Origin: Abiotrophia sp965245735
Lineage (GTDB): Bacteria > Bacillota > Bacilli > Lactobacillales > Aerococcaceae
NCBI GenBank assembly: GCA_965245735.1
Contig: CBDFAX010000017.1
Coordinates: 1 to 42,653 of the forward strand
Reading direction: 5' to 3'
DNA: 42,653 bases
Shown piece after piece: positions 8,066-15,843 of the stretch (the stretch's first letter is position 1; every line of letters begins with the position of its first letter). The notes under the pieces are model-generated. The model worked only from the letters and a program-made list of their open reading frames with translations. It was not told the DNA's origin and did not search any database. Both the position numbers and the translations under genes were made by a program.

Positions 8066-8698
8066 CTAGAGGGCATGTTGATGTAGAACGTCAATACAAG
8101 CAGCCACGACCTGGTCTAGTGGCGCTTGGCCGTCAATGACCTTAATGCGCTCTGGCGAGGCTTGGGCCAAATCTAGAAAGGCCTGGCGGACCCGGTTATG
8201 GAAGTCCAGGGATTCCTGGTCTAGGCGATCATACTGGCGCTGACCGCGGGCCTGATGAATGCGGGCTAGGCCCACCTCAGCTGGCACATCGATTAAGAGG
8301 GTCAGAGCCGGCAGTTGGTCTTCTACCGCAAATTGGTTAATGGACCAGATTAGATCCACTGGAATGTCGCGAGCCATACCTTGGTAAGCCAAGGACGAAT
8401 CCACGAAGCGGTCGCAGAGGACGATTTTGCCTTGACGCAAGGCCGGTAAGATCACTTCGACCAAGTGTTGACGACGGGCTGCCGCAAACAAGAGGGCCTC
8501 TGTCCGTGGGTCCATAGAAGTGTGATCCACATCTAGAATGACCCGTCTAATCTCTTCCGCAATGGGCACACCCCCCGGCTCACGAGTGGTCAGGACTTGA
8601 TGGCCCTGGCCCTCTAAATAGGCGGTCAACTCCGCAATCACACTGCTCTTGCCGGCCCCATCAGGACCTTCAAGGGTTATAAACTTTCCTGGAAACAT
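8066..8698 (-). CDS. tmk: Thymidylate kinase
   Basis: Tmk phosphorylates dTMP to dTDP. The 210-aa protein has the P-loop GPDGAGKSS near residue 11, the DR(F/Y)-type motif LCDRFVDSSLAYQG, and the LID-like segment ARGQRQYDRLDQE. The start ATG follows GAGGAGAAGGC. It lies between recR and darA, the normal Firmicute arrangement. Confidence 0.96.
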   Translation of the reverse strand: MFPGKFITLEGPDGAGKSSVIAELTAYLEGQGHQVLTTREPGGVPIAEEIRRVILDVDHTSMDPRTEALLFAAARRQHLVEVILPALRQGKIVLCDRFVDSSLAYQGMARDIPVDLIWSINQFAVEDQLPALTLLIDVPAEVGLARIHQARGQRQYDRLDQESLDFHNRVRQAFLDLAQASPERIKVIDGQAPLDQVVAACIDVLHQHAL

Positions 8699-8723
8699 GC
8701 CTTCTCCTCACTTTGTCTTTCCA

Positions 8724-9320
8724 CTATAATTCACGTCGCCCTTCAATGGCCCGGAAGAGGGTCATCTCATCGGCGTATTCAATGTCACTGCCTACCGCCA
8801 AACCATGAGCTAGGCGGGTCACCTTAATGCCAGCTGGTTTAAGCAAGCGGGCCAAGTACATGGCAGTCGCTTCCCCTTCAGCCGTAGCATTGGTGGCCAC
8901 AATGACTTCTTCAATCTCCGTCTCCTGCAAACGACGCAGGAGCGAGGGAATATTCAAATCTTCTGGCCCTGTGCCTTCCATGGGCGATAAGACCCCGTGA
9001 AGGACATGGTAGAGGCCATGATATTCATGCATTCGCTCCATGGACATGACATCCCGGGCATCTTCTACCACTAGGACCGTCTTGCTGTCACGACTTTGAT
9101 CGGAACAGATGACGCAGAGCTCGCTGTCCGTGATATTGCCGCAAGTCGGGCAGAAGCGCAAGTCGCGTTTGACTTGAATCAGGGCTTGGGCGAACTCGGT
9201 CACGTCGGATTCTTTCATGTCAAGGACATAGAAGGCCAACCGAGCCGCTGTCTTAGCCCCAATACCCGGTAATTTGGTAAAACTATTGATTAACTTCGCG
9301 ATAGGTGCAGGGTATTGCAC
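8724..9320 (-). CDS. recR: Recombination mediator protein RecR
   Basis: RecR works with RecO and RecF to load RecA on gapped DNA. The 198-aa protein has an N-terminal helix-hairpin-helix (LPGIGAKTAARLAF), a C4 zinc finger (CPTC...CVIC) and a Toprim domain (LVVEDARDV). The start is a GTG at 9320, not ATG, preceded by AAAGGAGGTGG; the ribosome site runs into a GGTGGCCACC palindrome. Gene order dnaX-ybaB-recR is conserved across Firmicutes. Confidence 0.96.
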   Translation of the reverse strand: MQYPAPIAKLINSFTKLPGIGAKTAARLAFYVLDMKESDVTEFAQALIQVKRDLRFCPTCGNITDSELCVICSDQSRDSKTVLVVEDARDVMSMERMHEYHGLYHVLHGVLSPMEGTGPEDLNIPSLLRRLQETEIEEVIVATNATAEGEATAMYLARLLKPAGIKVTRLAHGLAVGSDIEYADEMTLFRAIEGRREL

Positions 9321-9351
9321 TGGGTGGCCACCTCCTTTGATGGTTTATAGG

Positions 9352-9675
9352 CTAGAAGGGTAGGTTCATGCCTTGGGTGTACTTACCTAGGCGTGATTCC
9401 GTCGCTTGGTCTACTTGCTTTAAAGCATCGTTAACTGTTGCAATCACTAGATCTTGTAACATCTCGATATCATCTGGATCTACCAAGTCTGGCGCTAGAT
9501 CCAATTCTACTAATTCCTTCTTGCCGTTGACTTTGACGGTTACTAGTTGGTTAACATCTTGGGCTTGGAAGATAGTAGCTTCAATCGCTGCTTGCTCCTT
9601 GGTCATTTCCTTTTGCATTTTTTGGATTTTTTGCATCATGCCTTGCATGTTGCCCATATTTCCCATTCCGCGCAT
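9352..9675 (-). CDS. YbaB/EbfC family nucleoid-associated protein
   Basis: A small DNA-binding protein of 107 aa that coats DNA as a dimer. It begins MRGMGNMGNMQGMMQKIQKM, a Met- and Gly-rich segment typical of the family, then an amphipathic helix and the conserved core VTVKVNGKKELVELDLAPDLV. The open frame reaches back to 9810 inside dnaX, but the ATG at 9675 has the ribosome site AAAGGAG and matches the family start. Confidence 0.94.
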   Translation of the reverse strand: MRGMGNMGNMQGMMQKIQKMQKEMTKEQAAIEATIFQAQDVNQLVTVKVNGKKELVELDLAPDLVDPDDIEMLQDLVIATVNDALKQVDQATESRLGKYTQGMNLPF

Positions 9676-9700
9676 CTTTATATCTCCTTTAAGGCTTGCT

Positions 9701-11668
9701 TTATTTTTCGTAATCGATGTCGACCACATCTTGACCAAAGAGGGCCAAGGCTTGGCTGACAACAGGTGGGAGGCTGTCCTGATCTGGTGCCTGTGCGAAG
9801 ACAGGATCAACCGTCGGCAAATCCTCCTGGTCCGCTAGTGGCTGAGCGGGCTCTGGCCTTTCCATTGGCAGACCAAACAAATCGGTGCCTGGCTCACTTG
9901 CCTCTGGCGCCTCTGGCAAGTCCTTCATGACTTGCTCTAGGCTTTGGAAGTCGTCTGACTGTGGCTTGGCTTGTTCAGCTTCTATAGGCTCTGCTTCAGG
10001 GGCTAGCCTAATAGGTTCTGCCACGGCACCAATTTTGATTGGGCCGCCCGCTTGGTCATAGAGGACCTTATAGGTCTGGCGCACCTGACTCCATTCACTC
10101 TGTAAGACAAATGCTAGGGCGACCGGCCGGTCAAAGTGGCGGGCCAATTGGCGACTAAGTTCTTGGACGAAGTCCGCATCTTGTTGGACCCGACCACAGA
10201 AATCCTGGCTCTTGAAGGATAAGAGAATGCGTTCAGGACCTGCTGCCTGTACCTCTGCTCCCGTCAAGCGCACGCGGTCTTGTGGTGGCAAGGATTCTAG
10301 CCAAGTAGCCCAGCCGCTTTTGAGCTGGCTGACGTCTTGACGTGTGGCCTCATTAAGGACGGCATAGACGGCATCCGTGTTCAAATGATAGGCTTGGCGC
10401 TGTCCAGCAGGACGCTCGCGCGGCACCCGAGGTTGGTCATCCACTGCTGGCGCTTGTGGGCTAGGGGCTGCTTGAGCAGGTACTCCTGCCCGCAACTGGG
10501 CTTCCAGTTGGCTGACCTTGGCCTCTAAGGCTTGCACCTGACGCACAAGATCGGCTAGGGCGCCCGATTCAGGGCTAGCAGCCACCGGCTCATTTGAGAC
10601 CTCTTGAGCCAATTCAATGGTGGCCACTTCCACGAAGAGGTCTGCCTGCGTAGCAAAACGCATTTGGTTTAAGACCTGATTAAGTCTTTCAATCAGACTG
10701 TAATAGAAGCGGTTGTCCCCAGCTTGACGCAGAGGCTTGAGCTCTGCTTGGGTCAAGAGGGTGAAGTTGTCTTTGGAATTCAAGGTCAACAAGAGGTCCC
10801 GGCAGAAGAGGATTAACTCTTCCACGAAGCGATTGGCCTGCTTGCCTTCTTGAAGACTGGCCTGCAAAATACTCAAGGCCTTAGGCCCATCGTGGGCTTG
10901 CAGGGCAGTCAGATAATCGATATAGACCAGCTGAGACAAGGACCCCGTCACTTCCAAGGCCGATTGAACGGTCACCGCTGAACGGTTATAGGAGAGGGCT
11001 TGGTCCAGCAAACTCAGGCTATCCCGCATCCCACCATTGGCTGCCCGGGCAATCACGGCCAGGGCTTCGGCTTCAAAGTCAATCCCGTCTTGTTCCAGAA
11101 TATACTGCATGCGGCCGACTAAATCAGCCTGACTAATCCGCCCAAAGTCGAAGCGTTGAGTCCGCGAGATAATAGTGGCGGGAATCTTATGCGGTTCCGT
11201 CGTCGCTAGGATGAAGAGGACCTGAGCTGGTGGTTCTTCCAGGGTTTTGAGCAGGGCATTAAAGGCTCCGGTGGTCAGCATATGGACCTCGTCGATGATA
11301 TAGACCTTGTAGGTCGCTTGACTGGGCGCATAGCGCACCTTGTCCCGTAGGTCGCGGATTTCCTCGACCCCATTGTTGGAGGCCGCGTCAATCTCAATGA
11401 CGTCGCTCAATTGGCCAGCTGTAATGGCCTGGCAAAGTTCACACTGGTTGCAGGGATTGCCATCCGTCTGATGTGGGCAGTTGACTGCCTTGGCCAGAAT
11501 TTTGGCTGCAGAGGTCTTCCCTGTTCCCCGTGGCCCGGTGAACAAATAGGCGTGGCTTAATTGCTGGTTCTTGACCGCATTTTTTAGGGTTTCGGCAATT
11601 AGGGGTTGCCCCACTAACTCGTCAAAACTTTGGGGCCGCCAGACCCGATATAAGGCTTGATAACTCAT
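9701..11668 (-). CDS. dnaX: DNA polymerase III gamma/tau subunit
   Basis: DnaX is the clamp-loader motor. The 655-aa protein has the Walker A motif GPRGTGKT, a zinc module (CPHQTDGNPCNQCELC), Walker B DEVH, and the SRT finger motif. Domain III and a variable tail rich in Glu, Pro and Ala follow. No A-rich slippery heptamer of the E. coli type was seen, so a frameshifted gamma form is not predicted. The ATG follows GGAGGGTGGACA. The gene heads the long leftward operon that ends with tag. Confidence 0.96.
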   Translation of the reverse strand: MSYQALYRVWRPQSFDELVGQPLIAETLKNAVKNQQLSHAYLFTGPRGTGKTSAAKILAKAVNCPHQTDGNPCNQCELCQAITAGQLSDVIEIDAASNNGVEEIRDLRDKVRYAPSQATYKVYIIDEVHMLTTGAFNALLKTLEEPPAQVLFILATTEPHKIPATIISRTQRFDFGRISQADLVGRMQYILEQDGIDFEAEALAVIARAANGGMRDSLSLLDQALSYNRSAVTVQSALEVTGSLSQLVYIDYLTALQAHDGPKALSILQASLQEGKQANRFVEELILFCRDLLLTLNSKDNFTLLTQAELKPLRQAGDNRFYYSLIERLNQVLNQMRFATQADLFVEVATIELAQEVSNEPVAASPESGALADLVRQVQALEAKVSQLEAQLRAGVPAQAAPSPQAPAVDDQPRVPRERPAGQRQAYHLNTDAVYAVLNEATRQDVSQLKSGWATWLESLPPQDRVRLTGAEVQAAGPERILLSFKSQDFCGRVQQDADFVQELSRQLARHFDRPVALAFVLQSEWSQVRQTYKVLYDQAGGPIKIGAVAEPIRLAPEAEPIEAEQAKPQSDDFQSLEQVMKDLPEAPEASEPGTDLFGLPMERPEPAQPLADQEDLPTVDPVFAQAPDQDSLPPVVSQALALFGQDVVDIDYEK

Positions 11669-11706
11669 TGTCCACCCTCCTTTTTGGGCACAGATATTTC
11701 CTATCT

Positions 11707-11715
11707 ATTATAGCA
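11707..11715 (-). promoter_or_regulatory. dnaX operon extended -10 promoter
   Basis: The minus strand reads TGCTATAAT 39 bases upstream of the dnaX ATG; no good -35 precedes it. It resembles the uvrA promoter, which has the same nine bases. Confidence 0.6.
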
Positions 11716-11773
11716 TACCTCACCCCCTATCCGCTAGGCGGTGACTTAGAAATCTCCATTGGCTTCAGTGCCT

Positions 11774-11804
11774 CCCTATTTATCTATTCTATAGATAAAT
11801 AGGG
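11774..11804 (-). repeat. CCCTAT hairpin repeat, copy 2
   Basis: Perfect 14-bp arms CCCTATTTATCTAT and ATAGATAAATAGGG flank TCT. It lies between the mgtA terminator and the dnaX promoter. Orientation is taken from the flank: on the minus strand CGTAGATTT sits 19 bases before ACCCTAT, as in copies 1, 4 and 5. Confidence 0.65.
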
Positions 11805-11904
11805 TAGAAGTTAACAAATCTACGGTTATTTTTCTTAACATATTTTCAAATTTAGGTCTTTATGGGGTCCCTTACCCAAAGATAGCTTCTTCACTCTGGC
11901 AAAC

Positions 11905-11930
11905 AAAAAAGCTGGGATTTTCATCCCAGC
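11905..11930 (-). terminator. mgtA terminator
   Basis: On the minus strand GCTGGGAT-GAAA-ATCCCAGC is followed by TTTTTT, nine bases after the mgtA stop. Confidence 0.88.
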
Positions 11931-11938
11931 CATAGGTT

Positions 11939-14596
11939 TTAGAGCCATTCATTATACCGTTTAATATAAGCCGATTTCACTACTGTCACCAAGGCCATGT
12001 AGGCTACAATAATCAGTAGTAAGGCTACAAAGTACGGCGCATTCAGTGGTGCCAACTTAAGTGCTCCAGCTAATGGCGTATAAGGTAAGATGGTTACGGC
12101 AAAAACTGCGAAAAGTGAGGTTACCACTAAGGAGAAAGCTGGTAGAGACTGCACAAAAGGCAGTTTTGGTGAGCGCAACATATAGATAACCATAGTTTGT
12201 GACCACATGGACTGGATGAACCAACCTGTTTGGAATACCATGAGGAAGTAAGCTGGATCAACCGACTCAAAATAGCTTGTTCCCGTAATCATGGGCCCAA
12301 TCAGGAAGAACATCACCATAAAGGTGATGATATCAAAGAGAGAAGAGGTTGGCCCCATCCACGCCATAAAGCGTGTAATGGATTTTGCTGACCATGCCCG
12401 TGGCTCCTTGAGAAATTCAGGATCTACATTGTCAAAAGGTAAGGCAATACAAGATAAGTCATAGACCAGATTGAGTACAATCAAATGCACAGGTGCCATC
12501 GGTAAGAATGGCAGGAATACAGACGCAAACAAGAGGGAGAAGATATTACCAAAGTTGGAGCTGACCGTCATCTTGATATACTTGGTCATGTTGGCATAGA
12601 CCTTACGCCCTTCAATCAAGCCCTTCTCTAAGACTAAGAGATCCTTGTCTAATAGGATAACATCGGCCACTTCCTTGGCAATATCAACCGCTGTGTCTAC
12701 TGAAATACCCACATCTGACACACGTAAAGATGGCGCATCATTAATGCCATCCCCCATATAACCGACCTTGTGGCCCTTAGCTTTGAGCAAGCGGATAATG
12801 CGGGCCTTTTGGTCCGGAGATAGTTTCGCGAAGATTGTAATATCTTCGACAAGTTCACCCAATACCTCATCGGTCATCGTGTCAATTTCTGTCCCTAGCA
12901 GAATATGTTTAACATCTAGTCCAACCTTTTCACAGACTGTCCGGGCAACCTTTTCGTTGTCCCCAGTCAGAATCTTAGTTGCCACGCCATGTTCGCGTAA
13001 AGCTTGGATAGCTGGAGCTGCCGAAGGCTTAGGTGGGTCTAGGAAGGCTAGGTAACCCATAAGAATCATGTCCGATTCATCTTCGACTGTGAAGGCATGA
13101 TCGGGATTGTCATAATTCTTGTAGCAAACCCCTAGGACACGTAACCCTTGGTCATTGAGCTCACTCACGGCTTGTAGGACATCAGCACGAATCTCATCCG
13201 TCAGCGCTATAATCTGACCTTCATCTTGGACATAATTGGAAATTGACAGCATCTCTTCTAGGGCACCTTTGGTCACCATGCGGACTTGGCTTCCTTCTTG
13301 AACAATGACACTCATGCGACGACGTTCAAAGTCAAAGGGAAGTTCGTCAATTTTTTTGTAACGACTGGCTAGGTCCCGTAGGTCCTCGTGTTCGAAGGCT
13401 TCTTTCTCTGTTCGCCCAATAATGGCCCGATCCAGAAGATTCTTAAGTCCTGTCTGGAAGTAGGAATTAAGATAGGCAACCTTAAGAACACCTAGGTCTA
13501 ACTGCGCACGAATGTCCAAGGGATACTCTAGGATAATTTCGTCCTGGGTTAGTGTACCGGTCTTGTCTGTACAGAGAATGTCAATGGCGCCTAAATCCTG
13601 AATGGCGTTCAACTTCTTAATCACGACTTTTTCTTTGGCCATGATGACGGAGCCTTTGGCTAGACTGGCCGTGATAATCATCGGGAGCATCTCAGGTGTC
13701 AACCCAACCGCTACACTTAGGGCAAAGACCCCTGCCTCTAGCCAGTCCGAATCGGTCAGCCCATTAATAACGAAGACCACCGGTACTAAGACTAGCATCA
13801 GGCGAATGAGCAGCCAGGAGATGCCGTTCATCTCCTTCTCAAAAGAAGTCGGCTCATCATAGGTGTTCAGCGTCTTCTCAATCCGACCAATCAAAGTATG
13901 GTTCCCAGTCACCAAGACTAAGGCAGTAGCACTACCGCTCACTACGTTGGAGCCCATAAAGACGAGTTGCTCCGCCTCTAATGGACTCTTGTTAGCTTGG
14001 CTATCACCGGGTAGGAGGTAAGCCTTCTTTTCGACGGAATCACTTTCACCTGTCAAGCTAGATTGTTGGACGAAAAAGTCGCGTGATTCTAATAGTAGGA
14101 CATCTGCCGGAAGCATGTCACCGGCACTTAATTTAACCAGGTCCCCTACAACCAGTTCATCAATCGGCACCTCACTCTCTTGCCCATCTCGGATGACAGT
14201 AGCAGTGTTAACAATCAAGCTGGATAAATTGCTAGCAGCTTGGTCACTCTTGAGCTCTTGGAAGAAGCGAATGGCACCCGATACTATGACTAAAATAATA
14301 ATGATAATAGGGGTAGTCGGATCTTGCTCACCAGGTTCGGCTAAAATGACATTGGTCACTAGGGAGACTAGGGCAATAATCAGAAGAATGACGGTAAAGG
14401 GGTTAATAATGGATTCATAAATTTTTTGCCAGAGAGTAGCCTGGTTGGCTTTGGTAATGACATTCTCGCCATAAGTTTCACGATTGGCTTCAACTTGCTC
14501 TGGGCTCAAGCCACGGGGAGAGCTCCCTACTTGGGTCAGGAGTTCAGCCGTAGGTTGCATCATCGCTAATTCTAAACGTTCTTTTGCTGTTAACAT
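11939..14596 (-). CDS. mgtA: Magnesium-importing P-type ATPase
   Basis: A P-type (P3B) ATPase of 885 aa for Mg2+ uptake across the cytoplasmic membrane. It has the motifs SSLTGES, the phosphorylation site CTDKTGTLT, LTGDNEKVA, and GDGINDAPSLRVSDVGISV. The MgtA/MgtB-type membrane signature VGLTPEMLPMI lies before the phosphorylation site, and about ten membrane segments are visible. The assignment to Mg2+ is supported by the M-box riboswitch upstream. The start ATG at 14596 follows AGAGAGGTGAACCC, and that ribosome site can be sequestered in a hairpin. Confidence 0.95.
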   Translation of the reverse strand: MLTAKERLELAMMQPTAELLTQVGSSPRGLSPEQVEANRETYGENVITKANQATLWQKIYESIINPFTVILLIIALVSLVTNVILAEPGEQDPTTPIIIIILVIVSGAIRFFQELKSDQAASNLSSLIVNTATVIRDGQESEVPIDELVVGDLVKLSAGDMLPADVLLLESRDFFVQQSSLTGESDSVEKKAYLLPGDSQANKSPLEAEQLVFMGSNVVSGSATALVLVTGNHTLIGRIEKTLNTYDEPTSFEKEMNGISWLLIRLMLVLVPVVFVINGLTDSDWLEAGVFALSVAVGLTPEMLPMIITASLAKGSVIMAKEKVVIKKLNAIQDLGAIDILCTDKTGTLTQDEIILEYPLDIRAQLDLGVLKVAYLNSYFQTGLKNLLDRAIIGRTEKEAFEHEDLRDLASRYKKIDELPFDFERRRMSVIVQEGSQVRMVTKGALEEMLSISNYVQDEGQIIALTDEIRADVLQAVSELNDQGLRVLGVCYKNYDNPDHAFTVEDESDMILMGYLAFLDPPKPSAAPAIQALREHGVATKILTGDNEKVARTVCEKVGLDVKHILLGTEIDTMTDEVLGELVEDITIFAKLSPDQKARIIRLLKAKGHKVGYMGDGINDAPSLRVSDVGISVDTAVDIAKEVADVILLDKDLLVLEKGLIEGRKVYANMTKYIKMTVSSNFGNIFSLLFASVFLPFLPMAPVHLIVLNLVYDLSCIALPFDNVDPEFLKEPRAWSAKSITRFMAWMGPTSSLFDIITFMVMFFLIGPMITGTSYFESVDPAYFLMVFQTGWFIQSMWSQTMVIYMLRSPKLPFVQSLPAFSLVVTSLFAVFAVTILPYTPLAGALKLAPLNAPYFVALLLIIVAYMALVTVVKSAYIKRYNEWL

Positions 14597-14626
14597 GGGT
14601 TCACCTCTCTAATTTATAGGTTACCC
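14597..14626 (-). promoter_or_regulatory. Hairpin sequestering the mgtA ribosome binding site
   Basis: In the minus-strand RNA GGGTAACCT (14618-14626) can pair with AGGTGAACCC (14597-14606), giving ACCT/AGGT and GGGT/ACCC stems. The 3' arm contains the mgtA ribosome site and the 5' arm contains the leader ORF stop codon. A ribosome terminating on the leader would open it. Confidence 0.55.
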
Positions 14627-14713
14627 GAATAGCCAAACCAGGGCGTGTTCAGCGCCTAGGTTTCGATATTCAGGTTTTGGCCTCAGTATTGGTTCACTAT
14701 CGGCATTTGGCAT
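14621..14713 (-). CDS. mgtA leader peptide (uORF, 30 aa)
   Basis: A 31-codon frame starts with ATG at 14713, 8 bases after AAAGGAG, and ends with TAA 24 bases before mgtA. The peptide begins MPNADSEPILRPKPE and ends ALVWLFG. Its start is rich in Pro and acidic residues, as in the enterobacterial MgtL leader (known from the literature). It lies downstream of the M-box terminator, so it is made only when the riboswitch allows readthrough. That it regulates mgtA is inference. Confidence 0.6.
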   Translation of the reverse strand: MPNADSEPILRPKPEYRNLGAEHALVWLFG

Positions 14714-14756
14714 ACTGAACACTCCTTTCTTAGTGGAATTTTGCGCAGTAGGTATC

Positions 14757-14804
14757 AAAAAAGACTTTAGCTCGTGATGGCTTAGACCATGACAAGATAA
14801 AGTC
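14757..14804 (-). terminator. Riboswitch-controlled terminator in the mgtA leader
   Basis: On the minus strand GACTTTA...TTGT...ATGG pairs with CCAT...ACGA...TAAAGTC around a TCTAAG loop, followed by TTTTTT. It lies between the M-box and the leader ORF and is the likely expression platform. Confidence 0.8.
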
Positions 14805-14814
14805 GTCTCACTTT

Positions 14815-14966
14815 CTCATTCATCGTCCAAGCTTTAACATCATAGGGCGATGAAATGACGTTAGTCGCCGCCTTCTCGACAGCAACTGCTAACCAACGCG
14901 AAGTGTCTCCACTTCTTTGCGGTAGTCATCCGTATCCCTATGGTAGTCTCACCTACCGAATTGCAC
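14815..14966 (-). ncRNA. M-box (ykoK) magnesium riboswitch
   Basis: The minus strand carries conserved M-box parts in order: GGTAGGTGAGACTACC, ATAGGGATACGG, GACTACCGC, and near the 3' end CCTATGATGTTAAAGCTTGG then ACGATGAATGAG, which match the M-box core and its P1 closing region. It is followed by an intrinsic terminator and then mgtA. In the known mechanism Mg2+ binding favours termination, so low Mg2+ turns mgtA on. Confidence 0.9.
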
Positions 14967-14970
14967 CTTT

Positions 14971-14999
14971 AGTATAGCGCCAATATATGGCTCTGTCAA
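14971..14999 (-). promoter_or_regulatory. mgtA promoter
   Basis: On the minus strand consensus TTGACA (14994-14999) and TATACT (14971-14976) are separated by 17 bases. Transcription should start near 14964, directly before the M-box. Confidence 0.85.
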
Positions 15000-15001
15000 T
15001 C

Positions 15002-15026
15002 AAAAAAATGCCTCCAAATAGGAGGC
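15002..15026 (-). terminator. yjdF terminator
   Basis: On the minus strand GCCTCC-TATTT-GGAGGC is followed by ATTTTTTT, just after the yjdF stop and 3 bases before the mgtA -35 box. Confidence 0.85.
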
Positions 15027-15035
15027 AAATTGGCC

Positions 15036-15458
15036 TTAGTGGCCACGATGTTTTTCTCGACGTTTGGCCTGCTTAAGGGCAAATTGGCGCGCTTGGTGCT
15101 CGCGTTTATTGGCGCTTTTTTGGCGCTTGCCCTTTTGCTGTCGGGTCTCTTGCTGGGCCTTCAAGGCAAGCTGGGCCTTTGTACTGGCTACTGGCGCCTC
15201 TATTAAGGCGCGTTTGGCTTGGCGCAAAAGACGTTTTGGATTGAGCCTTTTGTGCGGGTTTAGCTTTGCTTGGTCCACCGCCGGACTCCAAGTCAAGTCT
15301 TGCCAGATACGGGGTAGATTGGCCAAGAGCTGAGGATTAGTCGGTTCTTTGCCAAAGGTGTAGGTCGCCACCCGCATTCGCTTGGCCTCACGCCATTCCA
15401 TACGTCCTAGCCAAAAACTCCCGTCGAAATATACTGTGAGACAGATGCTTTCCGTCAT
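15036..15458 (-). CDS. yjdF: YjdF family RNA-binding-like protein (DUF2992)
   Basis: A 140-aa protein with the DUF2992 start (SICLTVYFDGSFWLGRMEW) and the family's very basic C-terminal half rich in Lys, Arg, Ala and Gln that ends KRREKHRGH. The biochemical function of YjdF is unknown. In Bacillus it is controlled by a riboswitch that binds azaaromatic compounds, suggesting a role in handling such toxins. Here the leader has a hairpin that can hide the ribosome site. Confidence 0.88.
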   Translation of the reverse strand: MTESICLTVYFDGSFWLGRMEWREAKRMRVATYTFGKEPTNPQLLANLPRIWQDLTWSPAVDQAKLNPHKRLNPKRLLRQAKRALIEAPVASTKAQLALKAQQETRQQKGKRQKSANKREHQARQFALKQAKRREKHRGH

Positions 15459-15462
15459 AACA

Positions 15463-15562
15463 GTCCCTCCTTTTTTGAATTCAAATGAAGGGACAACCCA
15501 GGAGGGGCAGGTTACTGCTAGCCAAAGCTAGGACCGGACTACCAACCGATTCATGTGTTTTT
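15463..15562 (-). promoter_or_regulatory. Candidate yjdF-type riboswitch leader
   Basis: The leader between putative -10 boxes (TATACT or TAGAAT near 15562-15585) and yjdF has two visible helices: CTAGC-TTTG-GCTAG, and GTCCCTTC (15487-15494) paired with GGAGGGAC (15463-15470). The second covers the AGGAGG ribosome site. The position upstream of yjdF is where yjdF-motif RNAs occur; I could not align it to the motif from memory, so the class is inferred from position. Confidence 0.5.
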
Positions 15563-15594
15563 ATCATTCTACCTTAGTATACACCTCGGCATAA

Positions 15595-15627
15595 GAAAAA
15601 ACCATTATATCATATATGATATAATGG
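15595..15627 (-). terminator. Perfect 26-bp palindrome followed by a T run, after the SRP RNA
   Basis: The bases 15602-15627 are fully self-complementary (each 13-base half reads CCATTATATCATA). On the minus strand the palindrome is followed by TTTTTT, so it could end transcripts of the SRP RNA gene. A 26-bp perfect dyad could equally be a protein site upstream of yjdF. Confidence 0.5.
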
Positions 15628-15652
15628 GCAGTTTTAATAGTATTCGATAAAT

Positions 15653-15731
15653 AAAAAAATAAGCACATGGCTTTGTCACTTATAGCTGCTACCTTCCGGT
15701 CCTGACTCGATTCATGACGCCGCCATTGCCT
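15653..15731 (-). ncRNA. ffs: Small signal recognition particle RNA (4.5S-like)
   Basis: The minus strand contains the SRP domain IV core: GTCAGGACCGGAAGGTAGCAG followed by CTATAAGTGA, with the conserved GGAAGGTAGCAGC tetraloop/asymmetric-loop region. The ends pair as AGGCAATGGC with GCCATGTGCTT, with one bulge. A T run at 15653-15659 marks the 3' end. It appears to be the short form lacking an Alu domain, about 80 bases; exact ends are estimated. Confidence 0.88.
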
Positions 15732-15737
15732 ACTCTT

Positions 15738-15766
15738 ATTCTAGCAAAAGCTGACTCAAAATGCAA
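15738..15766 (-). promoter_or_regulatory. SRP RNA promoter
   Basis: On the minus strand TTGCAT (15761-15766), 17 bases, TAGAAT (15738-15743). The start is predicted near 15731. Confidence 0.75.
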
Positions 15767-15810
15767 GATGCAAGCCTAGAAGGGCTAACAGGCCTTGTGC
15801 TGATGCTATC

Positions 15811-15837
15811 AAAAAGCTAGGAATTTCTTCCTAGCTT
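15811..15837 (-). terminator. Terminator of the dehydrogenase operon
   Basis: A perfect 10-bp stem AAGCTAGGAA-GAAA-TTCCTAGCTT followed by TTT on the minus strand, 6 bases after the stop codon. Confidence 0.85.
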
Positions 15838-15843
15838 CCTTTA

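Noticed and set aside
9676..9810. N-terminal extension of the YbaB-family gene
   Set aside because: It runs antisense to nothing new but lies wholly in the dnaX 3' end in another frame; the internal ATG has the ribosome site and matches the family.
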